Shown here: piece after piece, positions 35,701 to 44,168 of the stretch
How positions within the stretch are numbered: position 1 is the first letter of the stretch
Layout: the number at the start of each line of letters is the position of its first letter
Assembly (NCBI RefSeq): GCF_902459535.1
Contig: NZ_LR699554.1
Coordinates: forward strand, 1,612,001-1,676,000
Length of the DNA stretch: 64,000 nt
Reading direction: 5' to 3'
Source: Paraburkholderia dioscoreae
Lineage (GTDB): Bacteria > Pseudomonadota > Gammaproteobacteria > Burkholderiales > Burkholderiaceae
Program-made: the position numbers and the translations under genes
Notes under the pieces: model-generated
Seen by the model: only the letters and a program-made list of their open reading frames with translations
Database searches by the model: none
What the model was told of the DNA's origin: nothing

Positions 35701-38447
35701 TGCAGGATTTGCAGACCGCACTGGAAACGCTGGTGCGTTCGGGGCAGCGGTCCGCACCCGACGGCACCGCGCGCGGCGAAATCTTCGTACTGCGCGCAGA
35801 CCTGATGTCGGCCGATTCCCGCGCGCTGTTTCCGGTTGTCGCCCGCGCGGTACTGGCGGCGCGCAATGGCCGTCTGGCGGATCAGTTAAAGCGTGTCGCG
35901 AGGCCGCCCACGAGCGCCTTGCCGCGACCGAAACGCACACCTGAGCCGACGCTCACGCAGATTCCGGAAAAAACCGTTCGCGTGGAAGCCGGGCTCGACT
36001 ATTTCAACGGTCTGGGCGGTTTTGCCGATGACGGCCGCGAGTACGTCGTCGTGCTGGGGCCTGGCCAGTGCACGCCAATGCCGTGGGTCAACGTAATTGC
36101 CAATCGTCACTGCGGCTTTCTTGTGTCGGCGGAAGGCAGCGGCTACACATGGGCGTCGAATAGCCGCGAGCACCAGTTGACGGCATGGTCGAATGACCCG
36201 GTCAGCGACCCGGCTTCGGAAGCGTTCTATGTTCGCGACGACGACACGGGTGCGCTATTTGGCCCGCTTGCGAACCCTTTGCGCGACAACTCGCCCGCCG
36301 CGGCGCCGTATATCGCCCGTCACGGTCAGGGCTTCAGCCGCTTCACGCACACCGCTCACGATATCGCACTCGAACTGCTGCAATTCGTGCCGCTCGATGA
36401 CCCGCTGAAAATCTCCCGGATGACCTTGCGCAATCTATCCAGCAGAACCCGACGGCTTTCGGTGACGGCCTATGTGGAATGGGCGCTGGGGCCGTCGCGC
36501 AGCATCGCCGCGCCGCATACCGTCAGCGAAATCGACGCGGCCACCGGCGCGCTGTTCGCGCGCAACGACTGGTCGCAAACCTATCGCGGCCGCGTGGCCT
36601 TCGCCGATATGAACGGCGTGCAGACGTCGTGGAGCGCGGACCGGCGTGAATTCGTCGGTCGCAATGGCAACCTGAGCGAGCCCGCTGCCCTTTCCGGCAG
36701 CGCGGGCCACGCGACACTGTCGGGCAAGATCGGTGCGGGCCTCGATCCGTGCGCGGCACTCCTCACCACGATCGAACTCGAACCCGGCGAGGCGATGTCG
36801 GTGGTGTTTCTGCTGGGCGAATCGGACTCGGCCGACGCCGCGCGCCAGTTGATCGAGCGCTATCGCGCAGCGGATCTGGACGCCGTGCTCGCCACCGTAA
36901 CGGCGTTCTGGAACGACACGCTCGGCACCGTGCAGGTGAAAACGCCCGACCGTGAGATGGATCTGATGCTCAACCGCTGGCTGTTGTATCAGACGCTCGC
37001 CTGTCGCATCTGGGCGCGCGCGGGCTTCTATCAGGCAAGCGGCGCTTACGGCTTTCGCGATCAGTTGCAGGACGGCATGGCGCTCGCCGCCGTCCGTCCC
37101 GAGTTGACTCGCGAGCACCTGCTGCGAGCGGCGGGACGGCAATTCCGCGAGGGCGACGTGCAGCACTGGTGGCTGCCGCAAGGCGGCGACGGCGTGCGCA
37201 CGCACATTTCCGACGACCGTGCGTGGCTGGCCTACTCAGTAGCGCAATACGTCGACGTGAGCGGAGACCGCGCGATTCTCGATGTCGACGTGCCCTTTCT
37301 CGAAGGACGCACACTCGGCCAGGACGAATACGATGCCTACTTCGTGCCGACGGTGTCGGACCTCGGCGCGACGCTGTTCGAGCACTGCGCGCTGGCGCTT
37401 GACCAGAGTCTCGAACTGTTCGGCGCCCACGGCCTGCCGTTGATGGGCACGGGCGACTGGAACGACGGCATGAACCGCGTGGGCGAAGCCGGGCGCGGCG
37501 AAAGTGTCTGGCTCGGCTGGTTTCTGATCGCGGCGTTGACGAATTTCGCGCCGCTGGCGCGCGAGCGAAACGACGACGCGCGGGCGGATCGCTGGACCGG
37601 GCGCGCCGCCGAACTGAAGATCGCGCTGGAAAACGCGGGCTGGGACGGCGCATGGTATCGGCGCGGCTATTTCGACGACGGCACGCCGCTCGGTTCGAGC
37701 AGCAACGACGAATGCTCGATCGACGCCATCGCGCAATCGTGGAGTGTCCTGTCGGGCGCGGCCGGTCCCGGGCGGGCCGAACAGGCGATGGCGGAACTCG
37801 ACCGCCGCCTGATCCGCCGCGACGAGAGCCTCGCGCTGCTGTTCACGCCGCCCTTCGACCGCACGGTGCTCGACCCGGGCTATATCAAAGGTTATCCGCC
37901 GGGCGTGCGTGAAAATGGCGGCCAATATACTCATGCTGCAATGTGGTCGGTGCTGGCGTTCGCGCAGATGGGCGACGGCGACCGGGCCGCGGAGCTATTC
38001 GCGCTGCTGAATCCGGTGAATCGCGGCCGCACCCGGAGTGCCGTGAACCGCTACAAGGTCGAACCTTATGTAGTCGCCGCCGACGTGTATTCAGTCGCGC
38101 CGCACGTGGGTCGCGGCGGATGGACCTGGTACACGGGATCGGCCGGATGGATGTATCGCGCGGGTATGGAGGGCATTCTGGGAATTCGCAGACACGGCGA
38201 CGTATTGTCGATTCAGCCGTGTGTGCCGGGAGCATGGCCCGGCTTCACCGCCGTTCTGCATTACGGCGCGAGCCGCTATGACATTGCCGTGCGAAACCCG
38301 CACGGGGTGAGCCGCGGTGTGATTGACGTGCTGGTGGACGGCGCTCAGCGGCAACCCGGTAATGTAGACGTGCGGCTCATCGACGACGGTGCAACGCATA
38401 CCGTCACCGTCACCCTCGGCCGCACGGGGTCGGTTTTCAAGGTCTGA
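29742..38447 (+). CDS. ndvB: cyclic beta-1,2-glucan synthase
   Basis: 2901 residues, the size of NdvB/ChvB/Cgs enzymes that build periplasmic cyclic beta-1,2-glucans from UDP-glucose. In order: an N-terminal region (1-400) with AEWLLDNYYLVDEQIGKIR; membrane segments at about 420-470 and again at about 830-1010; between them a GT84 glycosyltransferase domain with YVITLDADTRLPRDTV (DxD near 640) and ARQHRWARGDWQLLPWL; a long glycoamylase-like region; and a C-terminal GH94 phosphorylase-type domain with LMGTGDWNDGMNRVGEAGRG (Asp 2572 and 2575) and GYPPGVRENGGQYTHAA. GH94 trims chain length and the enzyme cyclises the product. These glucans act in osmotic adaptation and host interaction. Confidence 0.93.
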   Translation: MSVFSRRPGNRDLPSPWDSHEPIREELFGEERLAQHARSLADAQNISPGAPRGRSLTSRLKDNAHYLMQAYKATLAAAANDEAITPAAEWLLDNYYLVDEQIGKIRDDLPPSYYRQLPKLSGGPFAGYPRVFGLAWAFVAHTDSRFDPDQLCRFVHAYQTVQPLTIGELWAVAITLRIVLIENLRRLADQIDHGRTARLDADAMADRLLGVGGRAPEPATALFAQFGGSALSDNFAVQLIQRLHDHDPDVTPAVVWLHERLAGQHTTPDRIVADVHQQQGAASVTVRNVITSMRLISDVDWTELFERISPVDEVLRTHPVFVQMDFATRNLYRGSIEVLARGSRFTELDIARRAVAAAQIAADRAARNAAGLASEAPPREADPGYHLLAGGRDALEASIGYRPPVSVWLHRFTRRAGLAGYLGRILLLAALLLAGMVTWLGGPMRYPGIWIWLALAGLLPAVDLAVAIVNRSVMRNVGAIVLPGLALRDGIPASLRTVVAVPTLLTTPDALAAQIERLEIHHLASAGGELYYVLLSDWTDAPHAHAEGDDALLAAAAAGIAGLNRRHPGTDGHERFMLLHRRRLWNAEEDRWMGWERKRGKLHELNRLLRGAPDTSFIAPPGQTLATPPNVRYVITLDADTRLPRDTVRRLIGKMAHPLNRPVFDPASQRIAEGYGVLQPRVTPSLPVGAEGSLFQRVSSSPSGIDPYVAAVSDVYQDLFDEGSYAGKGIYDIDAFEISLAGRVPENTMLSHDLFEGIFARAGLASDIEVVEEFPARYDVSEARQHRWARGDWQLLPWLVSVRRLPARALLATGRWKMLDNLRRTLIAPAAFIALLAGWTLPFSDALLWTCFVLATIAVPVLLPTLSALVPRWQRAHVKMTARSLLGVWLADLRLALARCAMSIAFVAQQTWSMSDAIGRTLFRLLVTRRHLLEWTTAAEASARGRLTLPSTYTRMSGGIALALAAGLAILLVATQTGNLGAWVGLPFVLLWLASPLLAYWSSLAPHPASDLDVSAADAQQLRRHARRTWRYFETFVTAADQMLPPDNFQEDPRPVIAHRTSPTNLGLYLLATVSAREFGWIGTLDAVERLEATLATMERMPRYRGHFYNWYDTQDLRPLDPKYVSSVDSGNLAGHLIALGNACRAWSAQPADAQSAVAFAGIDDCLALLSESVCGGRADPLRAATLREFEQAAAALRTALDGVKTAAPANGTLGAGPVWPTVVLLAATVTNAARALVGIKPAVSGQPNQGGHDQDTLFWSDALERTLRGHCRDLACASEGAVALRERFARLIDATLQMAYAMEFGFLLDPLRNLLSIGYAVADGKLDPSSYDLLASEARLASFVAIAKGDIPARHWFRLGRVATPVAGGAALVSWSGSMFEYLMPSLVMCAPANSLIARTNALVVRRQIAYGSTLGSPWGISESAYNARDLEFTYQYSSFGIPDLGLKRGLGNNAVIAPYATALAAMVSPAAASRNFERLATAGANGRYGFYEALDYTPARVPEGQPVAIVRAFMAHHQGMSIVSIANALLAGRIRQFFHAEPAVQATELLLQERMPGRVAVAHSRVDEERGAGRPRGVEPAVARHLRSADTPTPATHLLSNGRYAVMLTAAGSGYSRWGELAITRWREDATRDDWGSYVYLRDTDSGKFWSATWQPAGMSPDSYDVTFTEDRAEFVRLDGTLTTSLDVMVSAEDDAEVRRVSVANGGVHARTIEFTSYAELALATQAADQAHPAFSKLFVETEYLPEINVILATRRRRAPDEPEVWAAHLAVIDGHALGAVEIETDRARFVGRGRQVRSPRGLVEARPLSNSAGVVLDAAFTIRRRLTIAPGATASVAFWTIVADSRARLLDLVDKHRDDASYARATMLAWTQAQVQLRHNGVTADEAVQFQRMASYMLYSDPSMRPASAALLRGAAQVSAAGGTGAVPLWKHGVSGDLPILLVRIDDIEHMALVQQLVHAHAYWRMKRFAVDLVIINERAASYVQDLQTALETLVRSGQRSAPDGTARGEIFVLRADLMSADSRALFPVVARAVLAARNGRLADQLKRVARPPTSALPRPKRTPEPTLTQIPEKTVRVEAGLDYFNGLGGFADDGREYVVVLGPGQCTPMPWVNVIANRHCGFLVSAEGSGYTWASNSREHQLTAWSNDPVSDPASEAFYVRDDDTGALFGPLANPLRDNSPAAAPYIARHGQGFSRFTHTAHDIALELLQFVPLDDPLKISRMTLRNLSSRTRRLSVTAYVEWALGPSRSIAAPHTVSEIDAATGALFARNDWSQTYRGRVAFADMNGVQTSWSADRREFVGRNGNLSEPAALSGSAGHATLSGKIGAGLDPCAALLTTIELEPGEAMSVVFLLGESDSADAARQLIERYRAADLDAVLATVTAFWNDTLGTVQVKTPDREMDLMLNRWLLYQTLACRIWARAGFYQASGAYGFRDQLQDGMALAAVRPELTREHLLRAAGRQFREGDVQHWWLPQGGDGVRTHISDDRAWLAYSVAQYVDVSGDRAILDVDVPFLEGRTLGQDEYDAYFVPTVSDLGATLFEHCALALDQSLELFGAHGLPLMGTGDWNDGMNRVGEAGRGESVWLGWFLIAALTNFAPLARERNDDARADRWTGRAAELKIALENAGWDGAWYRRGYFDDGTPLGSSSNDECSIDAIAQSWSVLSGAAGPGRAEQAMAELDRRLIRRDESLALLFTPPFDRTVLDPGYIKGYPPGVRENGGQYTHAAMWSVLAFAQMGDGDRAAELFALLNPVNRGRTRSAVNRYKVEPYVVAADVYSVAPHVGRGGWTWYTGSAGWMYRAGMEGILGIRRHGDVLSIQPCVPGAWPGFTAVLHYGASRYDIAVRNPHGVSRGVIDVLVDGAQRQPGNVDVRLIDDGATHTVTVTLGRTGSVFKV

Positions 38448-38620
38448 CCAGGCCCGCAAATCTCACGTCGCCGTATGCTCAACGAGGCTCCCGAGCATCC
38501 GGCGAATCAGGATTGCATGTTTTTCACCGTATCATGACTGACCCATTGCGTTAGCACGTCCCGGTGCGCAGTGAAGGCGTCCAGAAAACAGACGAAGTCC
38601 ATTCTTGCTAAAGTCTGCCG

Positions 38621-40354
38621 ATGCACACCGTTGAAACCGTACTCCTGGTACTGATGTTAGGGGCGCTTACCGGCGTCGCTTCCCGCTACATCCGCACCAT
38701 TCCCCTGCCGTTGATCCAGATTCTTCTCGGGGCCGCGCTATCCTGGCCTCGTCAGGGTCTGCACATCGTATTCGACCCGGATCTGTTCCTGCTCCTGTTC
38801 ATCCCGCCACTGCTATTCGCCGATGGCTGGCGTATTCCGAAGCGCGAATTCTTCGCGCTTTACAAGCCCATACTAAAGCTCGCATTCGGCCTCGTCCTGT
38901 TCACCGTGGTCGGCCTGGGCTATCTGATCCACTGGCTGATCCCGGAGATGCCGCTGACAGTTGCGTTCGCGCTCGCCGCCGTGGTGTCCCCCACGGACGC
39001 GGTCGCCGTCTCGGCGATCACGCGCAATCTGGGCATGCCTTCGCAGACCATGCGCGTGCTGGAAGGCGAGTCGCTATTGAACGACGCATCGGGCCTGGTG
39101 GCTTTGAAGTTCGCCATTGCGGCCACGCTCACCGGCTTGTTCTCGTGGACCCATGTCGCGCGGGACTTCATCTGGATCGCCTTCGGCGGAATCGGCGCGG
39201 GAGCGCTCATCGGCTGGGGCTTCTCCGTGGCACGCGACACCGTGACGCGGCGCCTGGGCGACGTGGCCGCCACCCAGATGGCGCTCCTGCTGGTGCTGCT
39301 GCCTTTCGCAGCCTATATCGTGGGCGATCGGCTCGGCGTCTCGGGCATTCTGGCTGCCGTGGCCGCCGGCGTCATGACGAATTTCGCCGATCTCGATCGC
39401 AGCGAGTTCGTGGCGGAACGCATGCAGACGGAAGGCACATGGACCATGGTCGAATCCGCCTTCAACGGCGCGATCTTCCTGCTTCTCGGCCTGCAGTTAC
39501 CGTCCATCATCGGGACACCGTTGCGGGAAGCCGGCCATCAATGGTGGATTCTCGCGGGTTACGCGGTCGCCATCTCGTCGGCGCTATTGTTGCTGCGCTG
39601 GATCTGGCTGACGCTCGGCGTCCAGGGCAGCCTGTGGCGCGCGCATGCGGAAGGGAAACTGGTCGAGAAGCCCTCGTACCTGCTGACGCTTGCAAGCACG
39701 CTGGCCGGCATCCGCGGCGCGGTGACGCTCGCCGGCGCTCTCTCGCTGCCACTGCTGCTCAACGACGGCGCACCTTTTCCGGCCCGCGACCTGCTGATTT
39801 TCCTCGCGACGGGCACGATTCTCTTCACGCTGGTGGTCGGGACCATCGGTCTGCCGCTGGTTCTCAAGCGCATGCCGGCGGGTGGCGAGCCGGCATCGGC
39901 CCGGGAGGAACGCCGTGCGCGGGTCGCCGCCTGTAAAGCCGCGATCGCCAGCATGGTGCTCGGCAAGGAACAGGCGGAATCCGTCGATCCGCAATGGCTC
40001 GCGCAGTATCAGGAATCGGCTGGGCGCCTGACCCAGGAGTATCGCAAACGCATCGATCTGCTGGAGGATCCTGCGCCGCCCGCTACACCCGAGGCACTTG
40101 CGGAAGCCCCCGACGTGGTTCGCCAGCGCCGTCATCGCTATGTGGTGGAACTCGAATTGCGCCTGAAGTCGCTGCACGTCGAACGCAATGCGCTTTACGC
40201 GGAAAGGCATGAACAGCGTATCAACGACGAATCGCTGCGCAGTCTGGTCGCTGAACTCGACCTCGCCGAAGCCTCGCTGCGCAAACGGCTCGATGTGGCT
40301 CGCCGGGCGGCAGGCTTGACAGGCGCACGCGATTCCGTGAAGCAGGACACGTGA
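38621..40354 (+). CDS. CPA1 family Na+/H+ antiporter
   Basis: 577 residues. The first ~400 form a 10-12 helix membrane domain with LLLFIPPLLFADGWRIPKRE, AAVVSPTDAVAVSAI and the ion-site motif EGESLLNDASGLVALKFA (the Asn-Asp pair used in CPA1 transport). The C-terminal ~170 residues are cytoplasmic and charged with a likely coiled coil (RHRYVVELELRLKSLHVERN, SLVAELDLAEASLRKRL), as in NhaP/YjcE-type antiporters. It swaps Na+ (or K+) for protons at the inner membrane. It is convergent with the P-type proton pump gene; together they suggest cation/pH control. Confidence 0.92.
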   Translation: MHTVETVLLVLMLGALTGVASRYIRTIPLPLIQILLGAALSWPRQGLHIVFDPDLFLLLFIPPLLFADGWRIPKREFFALYKPILKLAFGLVLFTVVGLGYLIHWLIPEMPLTVAFALAAVVSPTDAVAVSAITRNLGMPSQTMRVLEGESLLNDASGLVALKFAIAATLTGLFSWTHVARDFIWIAFGGIGAGALIGWGFSVARDTVTRRLGDVAATQMALLLVLLPFAAYIVGDRLGVSGILAAVAAGVMTNFADLDRSEFVAERMQTEGTWTMVESAFNGAIFLLLGLQLPSIIGTPLREAGHQWWILAGYAVAISSALLLLRWIWLTLGVQGSLWRAHAEGKLVEKPSYLLTLASTLAGIRGAVTLAGALSLPLLLNDGAPFPARDLLIFLATGTILFTLVVGTIGLPLVLKRMPAGGEPASAREERRARVAACKAAIASMVLGKEQAESVDPQWLAQYQESAGRLTQEYRKRIDLLEDPAPPATPEALAEAPDVVRQRRHRYVVELELRLKSLHVERNALYAERHEQRINDESLRSLVAELDLAEASLRKRLDVARRAAGLTGARDSVKQDT

Positions 40355-40436
40355 GGGTTGCGACGCTTCGATGCCGGCGCAATGAATGAAGTCGACTCTT
40401 GAGGCCGCCCTACATCGTAAACGCGATCGCGAAGCC

Positions 40437-42788
40437 CTATACCATCTTCAGACGGGCAAACGCGGCCACCTTCACGAAATCCAGGACGAATGCGAAGACG
40501 ATGGCCGCGCCCAACATGGCGCCGATCCACTGCAGCGGTATCGGCGACATCAGTATTCCCCGTGTTGCCAGGGTCGCAATGATCGACACGTCCGCAATCG
40601 ACGACACGATCAGCCACCGTCCCGGCCGGGAACTCCACAGACGCCGGCGTTCACGTACCACGTACAGGACCGCCTGGCCGCTGAACACCAGAATGACCGC
40701 CGCGAGCGTTTGCAACTGGCCGGTGCCCAGCTGCAGCCAGAACTTGCCGAGGGCGAGGATCGAGCTGCAAAACAGCAGATTGCAGGACGCCAGCACAATG
40801 CCCGCGATCGTCAGGTTGTTGATCCGCCAGGCATTGGGCCTGGACGACGGCCGCACGTTATCTGTCGTCGACGACATCGCGAGGAAATCGCCGGTTGTCA
40901 TGAGCACGACCATCAGCATCGGTGTCAGGACCGCATGGCCGGTCATGATCAGGCCAACCGTCAGGAACAGCATCTGATCGATTTTGCGCGTCACCGATCG
41001 CAACGTGTAGGTGAGGATGCGCTGGAAAGTGACCCGCCCCTCGCGCACCGCGGCAACGACACCGCCCAGGCCCGGCTCGGTCAGCACGATACCGGCCGCC
41101 GACTTGGCGACATCGGTGGCCGTCGAGACGGCAATTCCCATTTGCGCCTGACGCAGCGCCGGGGCATCGTTCGCGCCGTCGCCACACATGCCGACAATAT
41201 GGCCGCCGCTCTGGAACGCCTTGACGATGTGGAACTTGTCGTCGGGGAACACGCCCGCGAAAACGGCAAACTCTTCCGGACGCAATTGCTCGGGGAGCGG
41301 CCCCGGCGGACAGACCGCGCCATCGAGCCCGACCGTATGGGCTACTACGCCGGCGGTCGCCACGGCATCGCCGGTCACCATCACGGTGTGCACGCCCATT
41401 CCGAGCAGGTCCGTGATCAGCCTCGCGGAATCGTCTCTGGGCGGATCGCTCAACGCGATCAGGCCGGCCACCTTGAGCTCATCCGGAGCGCCGACTCCGA
41501 CCGCCAATACGCGAAATCCTTTGGCTTCGAGAGCCTGCTCAGCGACGGCCGCTTCCGGCGACGATTGCGTCAGGGCACTTACACGCGCGAACGCGCCTTT
41601 GACAATGCGAACTGTGCGATCGTCCTTATCCGTTGCGAGCGCCTCGGACATCTTTTCCGCCGGGTCAAACGGCACGAACCTGACAAGCCTGGGCAAATCC
41701 GCCGCGCAAGCGGGCCGGGACGCGTTGCGGATCGCCGCATCGACCGGGTCCTGGCCGCCCTCGGAGCTGGCCAGCGCGGCAAGCGCGAGCACATGCGGCT
41801 CATCGAAACCCGGCATTGCGTGCACCGCGGTCACCGCCAGTTCGTTGCGCGTCAACGTGCCCGTCTTGTCGGCGCAGAGAACGTCCATCGAGGCCGCTTC
41901 ATCGATCGCGGACAAGCGGGTGGGAAGAACGCCCAGCTTCGCGAGTACCCTGGCGCCCAAGGCGGTCGCGAGCGTGAAGGTGGCCGGCAACGCCACGGGA
42001 ATCGCTGCCAGGATAGCGGTGAGTGCGAGCGGCACGATCTCGACCAGCGGCATCCGCAGCGAGGCCGCATAGCCGATCTGCACGAGAACGATCACGCCAT
42101 TGAACATGGCAAGATTTCGCACCACCCGCATCACGGCCTGCTGCTGCGAGCTGGGAACGCGGGCGATACGAACCAGCTCGGCGGTTTGGCCGAATTTCGT
42201 GCGGCTGCCCGTTGCGGTGACTTCCGCAACCGCTTCGCCGCGCCGCACGAGCGCACCGGCGTAAGTCTGCAACCCAGGACCGCCTTCGACGGGCAGAGAC
42301 TCGCCCGTGAGGGTCGATTGATCGAGCAGCACCTCGCCTTCGATCAGGCGGACATCGGCGCCCACAATGCAGCCAAGCGAAAGCTTCACGATGTCGCCCG
42401 GCACCAGTTGCCCGACCGGCACCGTCTTCCATGCGCCGTCGCGTCGGACCGGTGTGACCAGAGCGAGGCGGGACTTGAGCGCGTCGAGCGTTGCTTGCGC
42501 CCGGCTCTCCTGGAAGAAGCCCAAGGCGGCGTTGAATATCAGGAGCGCGGCGATCACGCCGGCTTCGACGTACTCGCCCAGCACGAGCTGCAGCACGATT
42601 GCGGCTTCCAGCATCCACGGCACCGGCGCCCATAACTTGCCCAATGCGCGGCTCCACGGAGACGTCGCCGTGTCGGGCACACCGTTCGGGCCGAAAACTT
42701 TCAGCCGGCGCTGCGCTTCGTCGCTTGTCAAACCGCCGGATGGCCGATCTTCGACACTGTGTTCAGAAGTTTCAGGTAAGGAACTCAT
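40437..42788 (-). CDS. plasma-membrane P-type H+-ATPase (P3A)
   Basis: 783 residues. Motifs in order: N-terminal GGLTSDEAQRRLKVFGPNG; AAIVLQLVLGEYVEAGVIAA helix; actuator-domain LDQSTLTGESLPVEGG; phosphorylation site LCADKTGTLTRNEL; hinge motif GMCGDGANDAPALRQAQMG; and a C-terminal set of helices with SRPNAWRINNLTIAGIV. IPVALPATFTLATALGARV in helix 4 (PVALP) is characteristic of proton pumps rather than Ca2+ or heavy-metal ATPases; there is no N-terminal heavy-metal domain. Plant and fungal pumps have long regulatory tails, but here the protein ends soon after the last helix. It is convergent with the antiporter. Confidence 0.92.
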   Translation of the reverse strand: MSSLPETSEHSVEDRPSGGLTSDEAQRRLKVFGPNGVPDTATSPWSRALGKLWAPVPWMLEAAIVLQLVLGEYVEAGVIAALLIFNAALGFFQESRAQATLDALKSRLALVTPVRRDGAWKTVPVGQLVPGDIVKLSLGCIVGADVRLIEGEVLLDQSTLTGESLPVEGGPGLQTYAGALVRRGEAVAEVTATGSRTKFGQTAELVRIARVPSSQQQAVMRVVRNLAMFNGVIVLVQIGYAASLRMPLVEIVPLALTAILAAIPVALPATFTLATALGARVLAKLGVLPTRLSAIDEAASMDVLCADKTGTLTRNELAVTAVHAMPGFDEPHVLALAALASSEGGQDPVDAAIRNASRPACAADLPRLVRFVPFDPAEKMSEALATDKDDRTVRIVKGAFARVSALTQSSPEAAVAEQALEAKGFRVLAVGVGAPDELKVAGLIALSDPPRDDSARLITDLLGMGVHTVMVTGDAVATAGVVAHTVGLDGAVCPPGPLPEQLRPEEFAVFAGVFPDDKFHIVKAFQSGGHIVGMCGDGANDAPALRQAQMGIAVSTATDVAKSAAGIVLTEPGLGGVVAAVREGRVTFQRILTYTLRSVTRKIDQMLFLTVGLIMTGHAVLTPMLMVVLMTTGDFLAMSSTTDNVRPSSRPNAWRINNLTIAGIVLASCNLLFCSSILALGKFWLQLGTGQLQTLAAVILVFSGQAVLYVVRERRRLWSSRPGRWLIVSSIADVSIIATLATRGILMSPIPLQWIGAMLGAAIVFAFVLDFVKVAAFARLKMV

Positions 42789-43229
42789 CGCAAACCAGTT
42801 GAGGTTGGTAGAAAAGGAGGCAGCCGCCCTCGCCTCCAGCCAACGAAGCTTGCATACCGGACCGCGCCCGGACCGCGCCGTTCAGCGCCAAAGACAGAAC
42901 AATCGTAGGAGGTCATGGGCGCGTCCTGTTGATACAGGTCAGTCCGCAACGCGTCCCTTCCGGCGAATATTTTCAGGCATGCTCACCGGATCGGTATGAC
43001 GAACTAAACGCAATCCGCGGCCGCGCCAGGCTGCAATCAACGTCGTCAGGCCCGTTTGTTCGTTGATTTGCATCAATCCGTCACTGCGATGTGCGGCGCC
43101 TGATAGAGCCATCTCCCCTCGCACGGCGAGGCCTTACAGCAGCGTGACGCGAGGGTACAGAAAGAACGCTGCTGGCAGCCTGTGCAGGTGCCTATTGGCA
43201 GCAGCCAGTGTCACCACGGTCGAACCAGA
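42789..43229. other. intergenic region between divergent genes
   Basis: 441 nt between the H+-ATPase start and the deacetylase start. It must hold both promoters. A minus-strand frame (42939-43124) could encode up to 61 residues (MQINEQTGLTTLIAAWRGRG from an inner start at 43073), but its ribosome site is weak and it resembles no family, so I leave it uncalled. Confidence 0.4.
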
Positions 43230-44159
43230 ATGCTACCCGCCTATATATCGCATCGCGATTGCGTCAAACACGAAATGGGACACATGCATCCCGAGTCGCC
43301 CGATCGCATCGGCGCGATTCACGACATGTTGCTGATCAAAGGCCTGCTCGACTGCATGCAAACGTACGAGGCACCGCTGGCAACGGAGGAGCAGCTCGCG
43401 CAGGCGCATTCCCTGCCGTATATCCGCGGCATTGCCGACATGGCTCCGCTGGAAGGCTACGTGCGTGTCGATCCCGACACCAGCATGAACCCTTATACGT
43501 ACCAGGCGGCCTTGCGTGCGGCCGGCGCGGCCGTGCTGGCGACCGATCTGGTACTTGCCGGCGACGCCTGTTGCGCCTTTTGCAACATCAGGCCGCCGGG
43601 ACACCATGCGAAATATGCGGCGGCGGGTGGGTTCTGCTTCTTCAACAACGTCGTGGTCGGCATCCGGCATGCGCTGAACGTGCATGGACTCGCGCGCGTG
43701 GCGCTGATCGATTTCGACGCTCATCACGGCGATGGCAGCGAAGACATTCTCCACGCCGACGCACGGGTTCTGATGTGCTCGATCTTCGAGGACAAGCTGT
43801 ACCCGTTCTGCGGTAACGAGCCTCGCGGTGACAATATGGTGAACGTGCCGCTGCCCACGCGCTCGTACGGCGACGTATTCCGCGCGGCCGTCACCGAGAA
43901 ATGGCTGCCGGCGCTCGAAGCGTTCAGGCCGGAGATGATTTTCATCTCAGCCGGCTTCGACGGTCATCGTGAAGACGACATGGGCAACCTCGGCCTCGTC
44001 GAAGCGGATTATGCGTGGGTCACCGAGCGTCTTGTCGACGTCGCCAGGCGTCACGCCAGGGGGCGTATCGTGTCCTGCCTCGAAGGCGGCTACGAACTCT
44101 CGTCGCTCGCACGCGGCGTGGCCGCGCATGTGAGAGAACTCATTGGTATGGATTGCTGA
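43230..44159 (+). CDS. histone-deacetylase family protein (lysine deacylase)
   Basis: 309 residues from the ATG at 43230, whose product MLPAYISHRDCVKHEMG matches the usual N-terminus; an upstream ATG at 43182 adds 16 unrelated residues. All catalytic elements are present: the His pair in IRPPGHHAKYAAAGGFCFFN, the Zn2+ ligands in IDFDAHHGDGSEDIL and ISAGFDGHREDD, and the C-terminal SCLEGGYELSSLARG. This is the class II/AcuC-like group of bacterial enzymes acting on acetyl-lysine, acetyl-polyamines or related amides. It ends 9 nt before a Pat-type lysine acetyltransferase, so the pair probably makes and removes the same mark. Confidence 0.9.
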   Translation: MLPAYISHRDCVKHEMGHMHPESPDRIGAIHDMLLIKGLLDCMQTYEAPLATEEQLAQAHSLPYIRGIADMAPLEGYVRVDPDTSMNPYTYQAALRAAGAAVLATDLVLAGDACCAFCNIRPPGHHAKYAAAGGFCFFNNVVVGIRHALNVHGLARVALIDFDAHHGDGSEDILHADARVLMCSIFEDKLYPFCGNEPRGDNMVNVPLPTRSYGDVFRAAVTEKWLPALEAFRPEMIFISAGFDGHREDDMGNLGLVEADYAWVTERLVDVARRHARGRIVSCLEGGYELSSLARGVAAHVRELIGMDC

Positions 44160-44168
44160 GCGCATCTC

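Noticed and set aside
40386..42635. 749-residue plus-strand open frame opposite the H+-ATPase
   Set aside because: Antisense shadow. The ATPase on the minus strand has every P-type motif in order.
42939..43124. Up to 61-residue minus-strand ORF between divergent genes
   Set aside because: Weak ribosome site, no recognisable family, and it occupies a promoter region.
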